In this document: positions 40,238 to 51,984 of the stretch, one piece after another
Layout: each line of letters starts with the position of its first letter
Position numbering within the stretch: position 1 is the stretch's first letter
Assembly (NCBI RefSeq): GCF_019880585.1
Contig: NZ_JAINVV010000015.1
Coordinates: forward strand, 124,001-188,000
Length of the DNA stretch: 64,000 nucleotides
Source: Sphingomonas colocasiae
GTDB lineage: Bacteria; Pseudomonadota; Alphaproteobacteria; Sphingomonadales; Sphingomonadaceae
Direction of reading: 5' to 3'
Translations under genes and position numbers: made by a program
The notes under the pieces: model-generated
Told to the model about the DNA's origin: nothing
The model's database searches: none
What the model saw: the letters and a program-made list of their open reading frames with translations, nothing else

Positions 40238-40998
40238 CGCTGCCGCGCACGCCCAGCTTCCGGCTCGACGGCCGCCGCGCGCTCGTCACGGGCGCCGGGC
40301 GCGGCATCGGCCTGGCGCTGGCCGCCGCGCTTGCAGAGGCCGGAGCCCAAACGGTGCTGGTCGCGCGCTCCGCCGACGAGGTCGCGGCCGCCGCCAACGC
40401 CATCCGCGACGCCGGGGGTGATGCGACCGGCGTCGCGCTCGACGTGACCGATGTGGATGCGGTGCGGGGCTTCTTCGACGATCGCGACACCTTCCACGTC
40501 CTCGTCAACAATGCCGGCACCAACCGGCCGATGCCGATGCAGCAGGCCGAGCCAGAGGATTTCGACGCGGTGCTGGGCCTCAACCTGCGCAGCGCCTTCT
40601 TCGTCGCCCAGGCCTGCGCGCGGCGGATGATCGCGGAAGGCATTCCCGGCAGCCTCGTCCATATCGGATCGCAGATGGGCCATGTCGGCGGCCCCAACCG
40701 GTCGCTCTACTGCGCGTCCAAATGGGGCATGGAGGGCATGTCCAAGGCCTTCGCGCTCGACCTCGCCCCCCATGGCATCCGCTCTAACGTGATCGCCCCC
40801 ACCTTTATCGAGACGCCGCTGACGCGACCATTCTTCGAGGATGCGGCGTTCAGGCAAAGCGTGCTCGGCAAGATCAAGCTCGGCCGCATCGGCCGGGTCG
40901 AAGACCTGATGGGCGCCCTGCTCTATCTCGCCTCCGACGCCGCATCGCTCGTCACCGGCACCAGCCTGGTCGTCGACGGCGGCTGGACCGCCGAATAG
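40234..40998 (+). CDS. Short-chain dehydrogenase/reductase
   Basis: A 254-residue SDR. Motifs are TGAGRGIG (cofactor), NNAG, Ser in HIGSQMGHVG, and Y-x-x-x-K as YCASK. The C-terminal part TGTSLVVDGGWTAE is standard for classical SDRs. The arrangement (oxidation of a hydroxyl or reduction of a keto group) complements the HisD-like enzyme in the same operon. Its start overlaps the MFS stop by 4 bp. Substrate unknown. Confidence 0.9.
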   Translation: MTLPRTPSFRLDGRRALVTGAGRGIGLALAAALAEAGAQTVLVARSADEVAAAANAIRDAGGDATGVALDVTDVDAVRGFFDDRDTFHVLVNNAGTNRPMPMQQAEPEDFDAVLGLNLRSAFFVAQACARRMIAEGIPGSLVHIGSQMGHVGGPNRSLYCASKWGMEGMSKAFALDLAPHGIRSNVIAPTFIETPLTRPFFEDAAFRQSVLGKIKLGRIGRVEDLMGALLYLASDAASLVTGTSLVVDGGWTAE

Positions 40999-41080
40999 GC
41001 GGGATCGTCACCCAACGGGTGCATTGCCTGGAGGAGGCGACTCCGCTTAAGCCCGTGGACAAATACGGGAAAGGATCGCC

Positions 41081-42295
41081 ATGTCGCGCCGGATTGTCGC
41101 CAGCCTCCTGCTTGCCGCCTCACAGGCTGCCGGCCCGGCTCTGGCCACGCCGGGCGATTTCGATGCGGCGCTCGCCGATTTCCGCAAGCTCCACCGCACC
41201 GAGGTGCAACGCGCGGGGATCGCGGGCAGCAGCGTCTATGTCGTGCGTGACGGCGCGACCGTGGTCGCCGATCATCTGGGCGAACAGGATGCCGACGCGC
41301 ATGTGCCCGTCGATGCACAGACCATCTATCACTGGGCATCGATCACCAAGACGATGACGGGGATCGCGATCATGCAGTTGCGCGATCGCGGCTTGCTCTC
41401 GCTCGACGATCCGATCGTCCGCTACGTGCCCGAACTGGCGGCGGTGCATAATCCCTTCGGCGACACCGACAGGATCACGCTGCGCCAGTTGATGAGCCAC
41501 AGCGCCGGTTTCGGCGGCGCCACCTGGCCGTGGCGCGATCATGACTGGCAGCCCTTCGAACCCCGGGGCTGGGCGCAGCTTGTGGCGATGATGCCCTATA
41601 CCCGGGTCGGCTTCCGCCCCGGTACGCGCTTCAGCTATTCCAATCCCGGCATCGTCTATCTGGGCCAGGTGATCGAGCGGCTTTCGGGCGAGGATTTCGA
41701 GGTCTATGTCGACAAGAACATCCTGAAGCCGCTGGGCATGTTCGCCAGCTATTTCGATCGCACCCCGCCCCATCTGCTGCCGCACCGTTCGCACAGCTAT
41801 TACATCCGCGACGGCAAGCGCGCCGCCGCGCCCTTCGATGTCGATACCGGCGTGACCGTCTCCAATGGCGGGCTCAACGCGCCGATGCCCGACATGGCGA
41901 AATATCTGGCCTTCCTGATCGGCGATCCGCGCCGGACGGCGGATTACGACCTGATCCTCAAGCGATCCTCGCTCGAGGAGATGTGGCGGCCGCAGATTTC
42001 CGCGAGCGAGGATTTCACGCAGGGCCGCATGGCGGCGACCACCGAGAGCGCGCTCTCCTTCTTCGTCGATCGCGGCAAGGGCGTGCGCCTGATCGGCCAT
42101 AATGGCGACCAGAACGGCTTTCGCGCCTATCTGAGCTTCTGCCCCGAGCAGCGCGCCGGCAGCCTGCTGGCGTTCAACACCGAAACGCGCGGCGTCCAGA
42201 ACAGCCCCGCCAATCGCGACACCGCGGAATCGCGCATCGCCCTGGCGACCGATGCCCTGTGCGAGGCGCTGGTAACGGTCACGCGCAAGCCGTAA
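41081..42295 (+). CDS. Exported beta-lactamase-fold serine hydrolase
   Basis: A 404-residue class C-like (AmpC/EstB fold) hydrolase with a signal peptide (SRRIVASLLLAASQAAGPALA). Motifs are S-x-x-K in WASITKTMTG, Y-x-N in FSYSNPGIVY, and H-x-G in IGHNGDQNG. Such proteins are mostly esterases or D-aminopeptidases in the periplasm. It is 82 bp downstream of the SDR and may or may not belong to that operon. The last 17 bp overlap the convergent MFS gene. Confidence 0.88.
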   Translation: MSRRIVASLLLAASQAAGPALATPGDFDAALADFRKLHRTEVQRAGIAGSSVYVVRDGATVVADHLGEQDADAHVPVDAQTIYHWASITKTMTGIAIMQLRDRGLLSLDDPIVRYVPELAAVHNPFGDTDRITLRQLMSHSAGFGGATWPWRDHDWQPFEPRGWAQLVAMMPYTRVGFRPGTRFSYSNPGIVYLGQVIERLSGEDFEVYVDKNILKPLGMFASYFDRTPPHLLPHRSHSYYIRDGKRAAAPFDVDTGVTVSNGGLNAPMPDMAKYLAFLIGDPRRTADYDLILKRSSLEEMWRPQISASEDFTQGRMAATTESALSFFVDRGKGVRLIGHNGDQNGFRAYLSFCPEQRAGSLLAFNTETRGVQNSPANRDTAESRIALATDALCEALVTVTRKP

Positions 42296-43493
42296 CCTCC
42301 TCCGTCGGCGCCCTGCGCGCAGCCGAAAGGCTGCACTGGCCGACAAGCGCGGTCAGCACGGCGACCGCACCGGCCGCGACCGACACCCAGAAACCGCTGC
42401 CGGCGCCGAAGGCATCGATGACCCAGCCCGAGGCGAAGGAACCGACGGCCATGCCGATGCCGATCCCTGCCGTCACCCAGGTGATGCCCTCGGTAAGCCT
42501 GGCGGCGGGCACCAGCCGCTCGACCAGGCCGAAAGCGGTGATGAAGGTGGGCGAAACCGCCGCGCCGCTGGCGAACAACGCCAGCGCCAGCATCGGGACA
42601 TTGCCGACGAACAGCAGCGGCACCGTCGTCGCCGCCGCGATCGCGACGGCGATCGCGAACTGGCGCGAAAGCGGCATCTCGATCCTGAGCGCGCCATAGA
42701 CCAGCCCGACGAACAGCGAGCCGACGGCATAGCCGCCCAGCACCAGCGTGGCCGCCGCCGCATCGCCGAACTCGGCGGTGAGCGCGATCACCGTCACCTC
42801 CGCCGTGCCGAAGATCGCGCCGACCGCGACCAGCGCGAAGGCCAGGATCTGGACGGGGCGCAGCGCGATCGCGGGCGCGCCACCGTCCCTTGCCACGGGC
42901 TGCACCGGCGGCTCGGTGCGCTTCTGCAGGATGAAGGCGGCGGAGCCGACGGCCAGGAACAGCGTGGAAGCGAGCGGCCCGGCTTCCGGAAACAGGGAAA
43001 CGCTGAGGCCGACGGCCAGCGCCGATCCCGAGATATAGACGAGTTCGTCCGCGACCGATTCGAAGGCGAAGGCCGTGCGGAGCTTCGGCGTGCCGCGATA
43101 CAGCGCGGTCCAGCGCGCGCGCACCATCGCCGGGATGCTCGGCATCGCGGCCGCGAGCAGCGCGAATGCGAACAACATCCAGTCCGCCCCGCCGAACCGC
43201 GTCGCCGCGATCAGGCCGGTGAAGCCCGCGACCGACAGCGCCGCCGCCGGGGTCAGCACGCGGCTCTGCCCCAATCGATCGACCAGGCGCGAGACCTGCG
43301 GCGCGACAAGCGCGTTGGTGAGCGCGAACGTGGCGGCGACAGCGCCGGCCAGCCCATAGGCGCCGCGCGCCTGCGACAGCATCGCGACGATGCCGATCGT
43401 CGCCATGGCGAAGGGAAGACGGGCGACGAAACCCGCAGCCGCGAAGCCCTTGGCGCCCGGCGCCGCGAAGATCGTACTGTACGGATTGGGCAT
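42279..43493 (-). CDS. MFS transporter controlled by an adjacent TetR
   Basis: A 404-residue major facilitator transporter with about 12 helices (ARLPFAMATIGIVAMLSQ, RLVDRLGQSRVLTPAAALS). The ATG at 43493 is preceded by AAGGAG. It is divergent from a TetR-type regulator, with three operators in the shared 120-bp gap, so it is most likely an inducible efflux pump for a toxic compound that also serves as TetR ligand. Confidence 0.88.
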   Translation of the reverse strand: MPNPYSTIFAAPGAKGFAAAGFVARLPFAMATIGIVAMLSQARGAYGLAGAVAATFALTNALVAPQVSRLVDRLGQSRVLTPAAALSVAGFTGLIAATRFGGADWMLFAFALLAAAMPSIPAMVRARWTALYRGTPKLRTAFAFESVADELVYISGSALAVGLSVSLFPEAGPLASTLFLAVGSAAFILQKRTEPPVQPVARDGGAPAIALRPVQILAFALVAVGAIFGTAEVTVIALTAEFGDAAAATLVLGGYAVGSLFVGLVYGALRIEMPLSRQFAIAVAIAAATTVPLLFVGNVPMLALALFASGAAVSPTFITAFGLVERLVPAARLTEGITWVTAGIGIGMAVGSFASGWVIDAFGAGSGFWVSVAAGAVAVLTALVGQCSLSAARRAPTEEVTACA

Positions 43494-43525
43494 TGGAACA
43501 CTCCTTCACGCCGCGCCGACTCATT

Positions 43526-43599
43526 TACATACGCAGCGTATGCAAATGCGAGCTAGTGACATACGCCGCGTATGTCAATATATATACGGCGCGTATGTG
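43526..43599. promoter_or_regulatory. Three tandem 19-bp TetR operators
   Basis: Palindromic sites occur at 43526-43544 (TACATACGCAGCGTATGCA), 43558-43576 (GACATACGCCGCGTATGTC) and 43581-43599 (TATATACGGCGCGTATGTG), sharing ATACG-NNG-CGTAT. They fill the gap between the divergent MFS and tetR genes; the last ends 2 bp before the tetR ribosome site. Binding at all three would shut off both promoters. Confidence 0.75.
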
Positions 43600-43613
43600 A
43601 CGGAGGAAGGTCT

Positions 43614-44228
43614 ATGGCGCGCAGGCCGCGCAGCGAAATGATCGCGGAAACAAGGGCAAAGCTGATCGACGCGGCGCGCCGCGCGTTCGGCACCGTTGGT
43701 TATGCCGATGCGTCGATGGACGATTTCACCGCGGAGGCGGGGCTGACGCGCGGCGCGCTCTATCATCATTTCGGCGACAAGAAGGGGTTGCTCCAGGCGG
43801 TGATCGCGCAGATCGACGCCGAAATGTCGGCGCGGCTGAGCGTGATCGCCGCCGCCGCGAGCGATCCCTGGCAGAGCTTCGTCGACGAGAATATCGCCTA
43901 TATCGAAATGGCGGTGGAGCCCGAGATCCGCCGCATCGTCATGCGTGACGGCCCGGCGGTGCTCGGCGATCCGTCGACCTGGCCGTCGCAGACCGAGTGC
44001 GTCCGTTCGATGACCGCCAGCCTCCAGCGGCTGCGCCACGAAGGCTATGTGACCGATATCGATCCCGAAGGCATCGCGCGGCTGCTGACGGGCGCCGGCC
44101 TGTACGCCGCCCAATGGATCGCCAATGCCGACGATCCGGCTGCCACCTCGAAACGGGCGGTGCAGGCGTTCAGGGCACTGCTCGACGGGCTATTGGCGAC
44201 GGACGCGCATCCGCACCGTTCGGCCTGA
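43614..44228 (+). CDS. TetR family transcriptional regulator
   Basis: A 204-residue repressor. The N-terminal DNA-binding domain is clear (ETRAKLIDAARRAFGTVGY, DFTAEAGLTRGALYHHFGDK), followed by a variable ligand-binding domain. The ATG at 43614 follows GGAGGAAGG. Triple operators upstream and a divergent transporter indicate autoregulation and control of efflux. Confidence 0.92.
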   Translation: MARRPRSEMIAETRAKLIDAARRAFGTVGYADASMDDFTAEAGLTRGALYHHFGDKKGLLQAVIAQIDAEMSARLSVIAAAASDPWQSFVDENIAYIEMAVEPEIRRIVMRDGPAVLGDPSTWPSQTECVRSMTASLQRLRHEGYVTDIDPEGIARLLTGAGLYAAQWIANADDPAATSKRAVQAFRALLDGLLATDAHPHRSA

Positions 44229-44283
44229 GGGTTTCGAAGCATCGGCCCGAACCTCCGGTCAGCGGTAGCCTGATCATCATGTC

Positions 44284-45297
44284 TCAATCGAGCAGCAGCT
44301 TCAGGAAATCGGCATCGGACCAGCGCCGGGCCGGATCGGCATTGGGGCCGAACGACGCCAGATCGAGCCGCGCCTGGCGGACGATGACCATGCGCCGCGA
44401 CGGGATCACATAGAGCCGCTGGTCGCCCGCGCCCGCCGCGACCACCAGATCCTTGGGCAATTCGGCCGCACGGCGGCCGATATCGCTGCCCGCCGTCACC
44501 GGATCGGGCGTGGCCGATGGATGCGGCAGCCACCAGGTGAGCCCATAGCCGGGATGCGCCGTGCTACCCCTGAACTGTTCGGCGAAGGCGACGGGATCGA
44601 CGAGCATCCGGCCCTGATGCCTGCCGCCGTCCAGGATGAAGCGGCCGAATTTCGCCCATTGGGCGGCGGTCAGCACCGCGCCTTGCGGCAGCAGCGCATA
44701 ACCGTCGGCGCCGCGCCGCCATGCCGCCACGCGAATGCCCAGCGGATCGAGGATGCGGCGTTTGAGATAGGCATAGGAATCGGCGTCCTGCCCGGCCTTG
44801 GCCAGTTTGCGCCGCATCACCTCGCCGAACAATTGCATCGGCGCCGGCCCGTACTGGAATTTCTCGCCCGGCGTCGCCGACAGTTTCTGGGCGACCGCCT
44901 CGGCATAGGTCGGCGGCTTGCCGATCGTGCCGCCCTGCCCGTTGGTCATCGACAAGAGTTGCCGGATCGTCATCGTCCGCCGCACCGGATCGTCCGCCCA
45001 TTCAGTGATCGTCGCCGCCACCGGCTCGTCGAGCGAAAGCAATCCATCCTGCACCGCCGCCGCCGCCATGATCCCGACAAAGCTCTTGGTGCCCGACCAG
45101 AGTTCGTGCGGTGCCTCCGCCGGCGTCGTTCGCGTATCGCAAATCGCCTTGCCGTCGCGCATGACGAGAAGGGCGAAACCGCGCCGCGCATCTGAATAGG
45201 CGGTGGCGGCGCTGCAGGCCGCATCGGCCGATTGGGGTACCTCCGCGGACGCGGATGAGGCGGCGGCGAGCAATATGGCGAGGACGGTTGAACCCAT
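44284..45297 (-). CDS. Exported beta-lactamase-fold hydrolase, atypical motif
   Basis: A 337-residue exported protein (signal peptide GSTVLAILLAAASSASA). S-x-x-K is present in WSGTKSFVG. The usual Y-x-N is altered: the corresponding segment reads KFQYGPAPMQLFG, giving Y-G-P. There is no plain H-x-G near the C-terminus; AAGAGDQRLYV occupies that place. It is probably an esterase/peptidase relative rather than a beta-lactamase. The ribosome site is weak. Two such hydrolases flank the TetR/MFS pair. Confidence 0.8.
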   Translation of the reverse strand: MGSTVLAILLAAASSASAEVPQSADAACSAATAYSDARRGFALLVMRDGKAICDTRTTPAEAPHELWSGTKSFVGIMAAAAVQDGLLSLDEPVAATITEWADDPVRRTMTIRQLLSMTNGQGGTIGKPPTYAEAVAQKLSATPGEKFQYGPAPMQLFGEVMRRKLAKAGQDADSYAYLKRRILDPLGIRVAAWRRGADGYALLPQGAVLTAAQWAKFGRFILDGGRHQGRMLVDPVAFAEQFRGSTAHPGYGLTWWLPHPSATPDPVTAGSDIGRRAAELPKDLVVAAGAGDQRLYVIPSRRMVIVRQARLDLASFGPNADPARRWSDADFLKLLLD

Positions 45298-45352
45298 GGC
45301 GGCATATCCCTTGAACCCGACGATCCGGACCCTATTGCACCCGCCGCCGATT

Positions 45353-45374
45353 GTCGATAATTATGTCAATAATT
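45353..45374. promoter_or_regulatory. Direct repeat upstream of TonB receptor (2)
   Basis: GTCGATAATT and GTCAATAATT start 12 bp apart in an AT-rich patch 26-47 bp upstream of the receptor start. This may be a promoter element or paired activator sites; the regulator is unknown. Confidence 0.35.
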
Positions 45375-45399
45375 GGCAAAAGAGATATGGAGGGGCATC

Positions 45400-47643
45400 A
45401 TGGCGATCCGCACGGGTCTGTTCACATCCGCGGCGTTCGGGGCGCTCGCCTTCACCCTGCCCGCTCATGCCCAGTCGGGCGCCGAACGTACTGAATCCGC
45501 GCAAGGCCAATATGCCAATGAGGGCGAGATCGTTGTTACCGCGCGACGGCGCGAGGAGCGGTTGGCCGACGTCCCCACCGCCGCATCGGTGATCGACGCG
45601 CAGTCGCTCGTCGATCGCGGTGGCGCCTTTTCGAGCGGCGAACTGCTTGCCGACCAACCCAGCGTCCGCTTCAACAATCTCAACTCCGCCGTCACCTCCG
45701 AAATCTCGATGCGCGCATCCTCCACCGCGCGCGCGACCAATGGCGACCCCAGCGTCGGCCTTTATCGCAACGGCAGCTATATCGGCGGCGGCGCGATCGG
45801 CGGACGCAATTTCACGCGGCTGGACATGATGGATATCGGCCGCGTCGAAGTGCTGCGCGGCACCCAAGGTGCGCTGTACGGCCGCAACGCCGTGGGCGGC
45901 GCGATCAACATCGTCTCCGCCCGTCCCGAATTCGGTTTCAGCGGCTATGCCCGGGCGCGCTACAGCTTCGAGAACGACAGCACCCAGTTGCAGGCGGCCG
46001 CCAACATCCCGGTCAGCGACACCGTCGCGCTGCGCTTCTCCGCCGACGCGGTCAACCAGACCGGGGGGTTCTTCTACAATCCCTATCACGACGTCTATTT
46101 CGACCGTTCGAACGGCTTCGCCGCGCGCGGCCAGGCGCGGATCCGCAGCGGCGCGCTCGACGTCACCTTCCTCGCCGAGATCCAGGCGATGATCATCCCC
46201 AGCATCCATTATCAGGTGTCGATCGCGCCGGGCACGCCGGGCTATCCCGGCGGCTATACGCAGGAGAAATTCAGCTATCCCTGGAACACGCGCCCGCGCG
46301 CCGAACAGAATGTGGAGGGTCTGCAGATCTTCGGATCGCTCGATCTGGGCGGCGGCACATCGCTCAACTGGGCGTCGCTCTATCGCGCGCGCCATTCACG
46401 CTACGATCTCGACAATGATGCGATCAGCGCGGAGGAACTGGCACGCGCCAAGGCGGCGGGCCTGGTCTCCCCGCTCGTCAATACCGATACCGGATCGGCA
46501 TCCTATGTCATCGACACCACAAAGACCTTCAACCAGAATCTCTATCTGAACGGCACCGCCGCGAACGGCCGACTCCACTGGCTGGCCGGCGCCGATATCG
46601 TCATCCTCGACAGCAACTATCAGGTGACGACCACGCGCACGCCGACGCCCGCCAATGCCTCCACCGGCACGCGCGCGCCCGCCAAACTCGATTACCGGTC
46701 CTATGCCGCCTATGGTTCGCTCGGTTTCGACATCACCGATGCGCTGAGCGCCACGGGCGAGATCCGCTACACCAAGGACGACCGCTCGCTCTGGGCGCGG
46801 CTGCTCGATCGCGTGACCGGCGCCAATGTCGGCGGCGCGGCGCGCATGGTCGATGCCGGCACCAAGCCCGACAACATCTCGTACAACGCCACCCTGTCCT
46901 ACAAAACGGGTTTCGGCGTGCTCGGCTATGCCAAGGTCGGCAGCAGCTATCGTGCAGGCGGCTTCAACACCAATCTCGGCGATCCGCGCCAGCCCGTCGT
47001 CATCCCCGCCGCCTATGGCAATGAAAAGGCGATGTCCTACGAAGCCGGCATCAAGGGCAATCCGGCGTCCAATCTCTATTTCGCGATCGCCGGCTATTAC
47101 AACACGCTCGACAACCTCATCGCCCAGCTCGACAATGGCTGCGCGATCACCCTGCCCGCCTGCCCCGTCGCGGCCGTCACCTTCCTCACCAATGCCGGCA
47201 ACGCCAGATCCTATGGCGTGGAGGGAGAGCTGACCGCCAGTTTCGACCTGGGCGGGGGCAGGCTGCGCGCACAATTGAGCGGATCATGGCAGGGCGGCAC
47301 GGTGACGAGCGGCCGTTATGACGGGCTCGATCTGCCCCAGGTGCCCGATTATCTCGCCTCGGCCAGCCTCAATTACCGGTATCCTATCGGCAAGGGCGCG
47401 ATCGTCGCCAACGCCTTCTACACCGCACAATGGGGCGGCTTCCAGGAACTGCGGGTCAATTCGGTGCCGCTCGACGATTTCCAGCAGCTCAACCTGAAGC
47501 TGGGTTACGAAACCGATCGCTTCTCGATCGCGGCGATCGCCAACAATGTGACCAACGAGGTCCATTATCTCGCGCGCGACACCACGATCCGCCGCTACAG
47601 CCAGCCGCGCCTGCTGGGGATCGAGGCGGGATTGCGCTGGTAG
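45400..47643 (+). CDS. TonB-dependent outer-membrane receptor (2)
   Basis: A 747-residue receptor. The ATG at 45400 follows GGAGGGG; the signal peptide ends in LPAHAQ. The TonB-box region is at 44-50 (IVVTARR), the plug at ~55-170 (VEVLRGTQGALYGRNAVGG), then a barrel ending in LGIEAGLRW (C-terminal aromatic). It has no linked regulator or enzyme that reveals the ligand. It is less similar to receptor 1 beyond the shared motifs. It probably stands alone. Confidence 0.93.
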   Translation: MAIRTGLFTSAAFGALAFTLPAHAQSGAERTESAQGQYANEGEIVVTARRREERLADVPTAASVIDAQSLVDRGGAFSSGELLADQPSVRFNNLNSAVTSEISMRASSTARATNGDPSVGLYRNGSYIGGGAIGGRNFTRLDMMDIGRVEVLRGTQGALYGRNAVGGAINIVSARPEFGFSGYARARYSFENDSTQLQAAANIPVSDTVALRFSADAVNQTGGFFYNPYHDVYFDRSNGFAARGQARIRSGALDVTFLAEIQAMIIPSIHYQVSIAPGTPGYPGGYTQEKFSYPWNTRPRAEQNVEGLQIFGSLDLGGGTSLNWASLYRARHSRYDLDNDAISAEELARAKAAGLVSPLVNTDTGSASYVIDTTKTFNQNLYLNGTAANGRLHWLAGADIVILDSNYQVTTTRTPTPANASTGTRAPAKLDYRSYAAYGSLGFDITDALSATGEIRYTKDDRSLWARLLDRVTGANVGGAARMVDAGTKPDNISYNATLSYKTGFGVLGYAKVGSSYRAGGFNTNLGDPRQPVVIPAAYGNEKAMSYEAGIKGNPASNLYFAIAGYYNTLDNLIAQLDNGCAITLPACPVAAVTFLTNAGNARSYGVEGELTASFDLGGGRLRAQLSGSWQGGTVTSGRYDGLDLPQVPDYLASASLNYRYPIGKGAIVANAFYTAQWGGFQELRVNSVPLDDFQQLNLKLGYETDRFSIAAIANNVTNEVHYLARDTTIRRYSQPRLLGIEAGLRW

Positions 47644-47686
47644 GGCATTGCCCGTGGCGTCGCCCGCCCTGTATCGGGCAGACACC

Positions 47687-48232
47687 ATGACCGACGATGT
47701 CCGCATATCGAAGATGCTGTCGCTGTGGCTGCGGCACAAGCCCGACGCGGCTGGCCTGACGCTCGACGCGCAGGGCTGGACCGATGTCGACGCCGTGCTC
47801 GGCGCGCTCGCGCAGGCCGGTACCGGCTGCGACTGGCAGCGGCTGCTGCGGATCGTGGAGGAAAGCGACAAGCAGCGCTTCGAACTCTCGGCGGACGCCG
47901 CGCGGATCCGTGCGCGTCAGGGGCATTCGGTGCAGGTGGAACTCGACTGGCCCGAAACCGCGCCGCCGGAATATCTCTATCACGGCACCGTCGAGTCCGC
48001 CCTGCCCGCCGTCCTGACCGATGGGCTGAAGCCGATGCGTCGCCATCATGTCCATCTCTCGCCCGATATCGAGACGGCGCGCCGCGTCGGCGCGCGACGT
48101 GGAGCGCCAGTCATTCTCACGATCAGAGCTGCGGCACTGCACGCGACGGGACAGAGCTTCCTGCTGACGTCCAACCAGGTCTGGCTGACCGCCCGGGTGC
48201 CGCCCGATCATATCGAGACGCCGGCCGGCTGA
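47687..48232 (+). CDS. kptA: RNA 2'-phosphotransferase (Tpt1/KptA family)
   Basis: A 181-residue enzyme that transfers an RNA 2'-phosphate to NAD, giving ADP-ribose 1'',2''-cyclic phosphate. The signature is the early Arg-His pair at residues 16-17 (LSLWLRHKPDAAGL), then EYLYHGT, RRHHVHLSPD, VILTIRAAAL and NQVWLTARVP. In fungi this completes tRNA splicing. Bacteria have no such splicing, so its role here is not known; NAD-dependent modification of other RNA ends is possible. The start is ATG 47687. It lies 43 bp after the TonB receptor and convergent with folP. Confidence 0.88.
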   Translation: MTDDVRISKMLSLWLRHKPDAAGLTLDAQGWTDVDAVLGALAQAGTGCDWQRLLRIVEESDKQRFELSADAARIRARQGHSVQVELDWPETAPPEYLYHGTVESALPAVLTDGLKPMRRHHVHLSPDIETARRVGARRGAPVILTIRAAALHATGQSFLLTSNQVWLTARVPPDHIETPAG

Positions 48233-48248
48233 TCCCGGCTTCAAAGTT

Positions 48249-50674
<2,426 letters not shown>

Positions 50675-50676
<2 letters not shown>

Positions 50677-51232
50677 AAATCGACAATGAAAGTTGTGAAA
50701 TCGGCGCGAAGGACCGTCGATGGAGCGGCGTCGCCCCCAATCGGCGCAACGCGTCGAGATGCTGCGGCGCACCATAACCCTTGTTCGACGCCCAGCCATA
50801 ACCGGGGAACGCTGCGTCGGCCTCCACCATCATCCGGTCGCGCGTTACCTTGGCGATGATCGACGCGGCCGAGATGCAGGGTTCCAGCGCGTCGCCACCA
50901 ACGATCGCGCGCGAAGGATAGCGCCATTTGGGGCAGCGATTGCCGTCGACCAGAACCTCGGCGGGGTCGACGCCCAGCGCCTCGACCGCCCGGGTCATCG
51001 CCAGCATCGTCGCCCAGAGGATGTTGATCTCGTCGATCTCCTCGACGCTGGCGATGCCGACACCGACGGTGCAGTGCGCGGTGATCGTGGCGAACAGCGC
51101 CTCGCGGCGCGGGCCCGTCAGCTTCTTGCTGTCATCGACGCCGGCGATGCCCTCCGGACAGAGGATCACCGCCGCGGCCACAACCGGCCCCGCCAGGGGG
51201 CCGCGCCCCGCCTCGTCCACACCCGCGATCAT
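50675..51232 (-). CDS. rnhB: Ribonuclease HII
   Basis: A 185-residue enzyme that removes RNA from RNA-DNA hybrids and single misincorporated ribonucleotides. Catalytic residues are in [16 protein letters not shown] and ILVDGN-like [11 protein letters not shown], with [12 protein letters not shown] and [14 protein letters not shown] downstream. The ATG complementing 51230-51232 overlaps the thiD stop (ATGA). The rnhB-ccrM order is conserved in related alphaproteobacteria. Confidence 0.94.
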
Positions 51233-51984
51233 GATTCGAGCCTTACCGCCTGATGACCCATCGGGCCATGCCCCGCGCCGAGCCCGGGCGCCGCGCGCAA
51301 TGCCGCGCGGACAAAGGCGCGCGCGCGCGCGATCGCGGGTTCCAGCGCCAGGCCCTGCGCCAATCCGGTCGCGATCGCACTGGCGAGCGTGCAGCCGGTG
51401 CCATGGCTGTGGCGCGTCTCGATCCGGGTATCGCTCCAACGGGCGATCTCGCCATCGGGACCGAGCAACCGGTCGACCACCATGGCGCCCGGCAGGTCGC
51501 CGCCCTTGGCGAGTATGGTCACGCCGAAGTCGCAGGCGATGCGATCGCCGCCCAGCGCCGCGAGCTCGGGCGCATTGGGGGTGACGAGTGTCGCGATCCG
51601 CATCAGCCGTCCGAAAGCGGCGATCGTGGCATCGTCCGCCAGCACCGAACCGCTCGTCGCGATCATCACCGGATCGAAGACGATCGGCACGCCCGCAAGC
51701 ACCTCCAGCCGGTCCGCCACCGCCTCCACGGTTTCGGCCGAACCGATCATGCCGATCTTGACCGCATCGACGCCGATATCGTCGATCACCGCATCCATCT
51801 GCGCCACCACCATATCGGCGGGGATGGCATGAACGCCGGTGACGCCCAGCGTGTTCTGCGCTGTGATCGCGGCGATCGCGGTCATGGCGTGGCCGCCGAG
51901 CATGGTGACGGTCTTGATATCCGCCTGGATGCCCGCGCCGCCGCCCGAATCCGAGCCCGCGATGATCAGGATGCGCGCGGTCAC
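51229..51984 (-). CDS. thiD: Hydroxymethylpyrimidine/phosphomethylpyrimidine kinase
   Basis: A 251-residue ribokinase-fold kinase for thiamine pyrimidine. It shows [20 protein letters not shown] (substrate loop), [13 protein letters not shown] and [18 protein letters not shown] (anion hole and catalytic Asp region). I start at the GTG complementing 51982-51984, with GGAAG upstream, because earlier codons overlap the DUF1272 gene and resemble no kinase. No other thiamine genes are present here. Confidence 0.92.
   Translation of the reverse strand: MTARILIIAGSDSGGGAGIQADIKTVTMLGGHAMTAIAAITAQNTLGVTGVHAIPADMVVAQMDAVIDDIGVDAVKIGMIGSAETVEAVADRLEVLAGVPIVFDPVMIATSGSVLADDATIAAFGRLMRIATLVTPNAPELAALGGDRIACDFGVTILAKGGDLPGAMVVDRLLGPDGEIARWSDTRIETRHSHGTGCTLASAIATGLAQGLALEPAIARARAFVRAALRAAPGLGAGHGPMGHQAVRLES

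Noticed and set aside
41081-45297. The beta-lactamase-fold genes as antibiotic-resistance determinants.
   Set aside because: One has Y-G-P in place of Y-x-N and no H-x-G; the other is an ordinary class C-like esterase pattern. Without enzyme data, resistance cannot be claimed.
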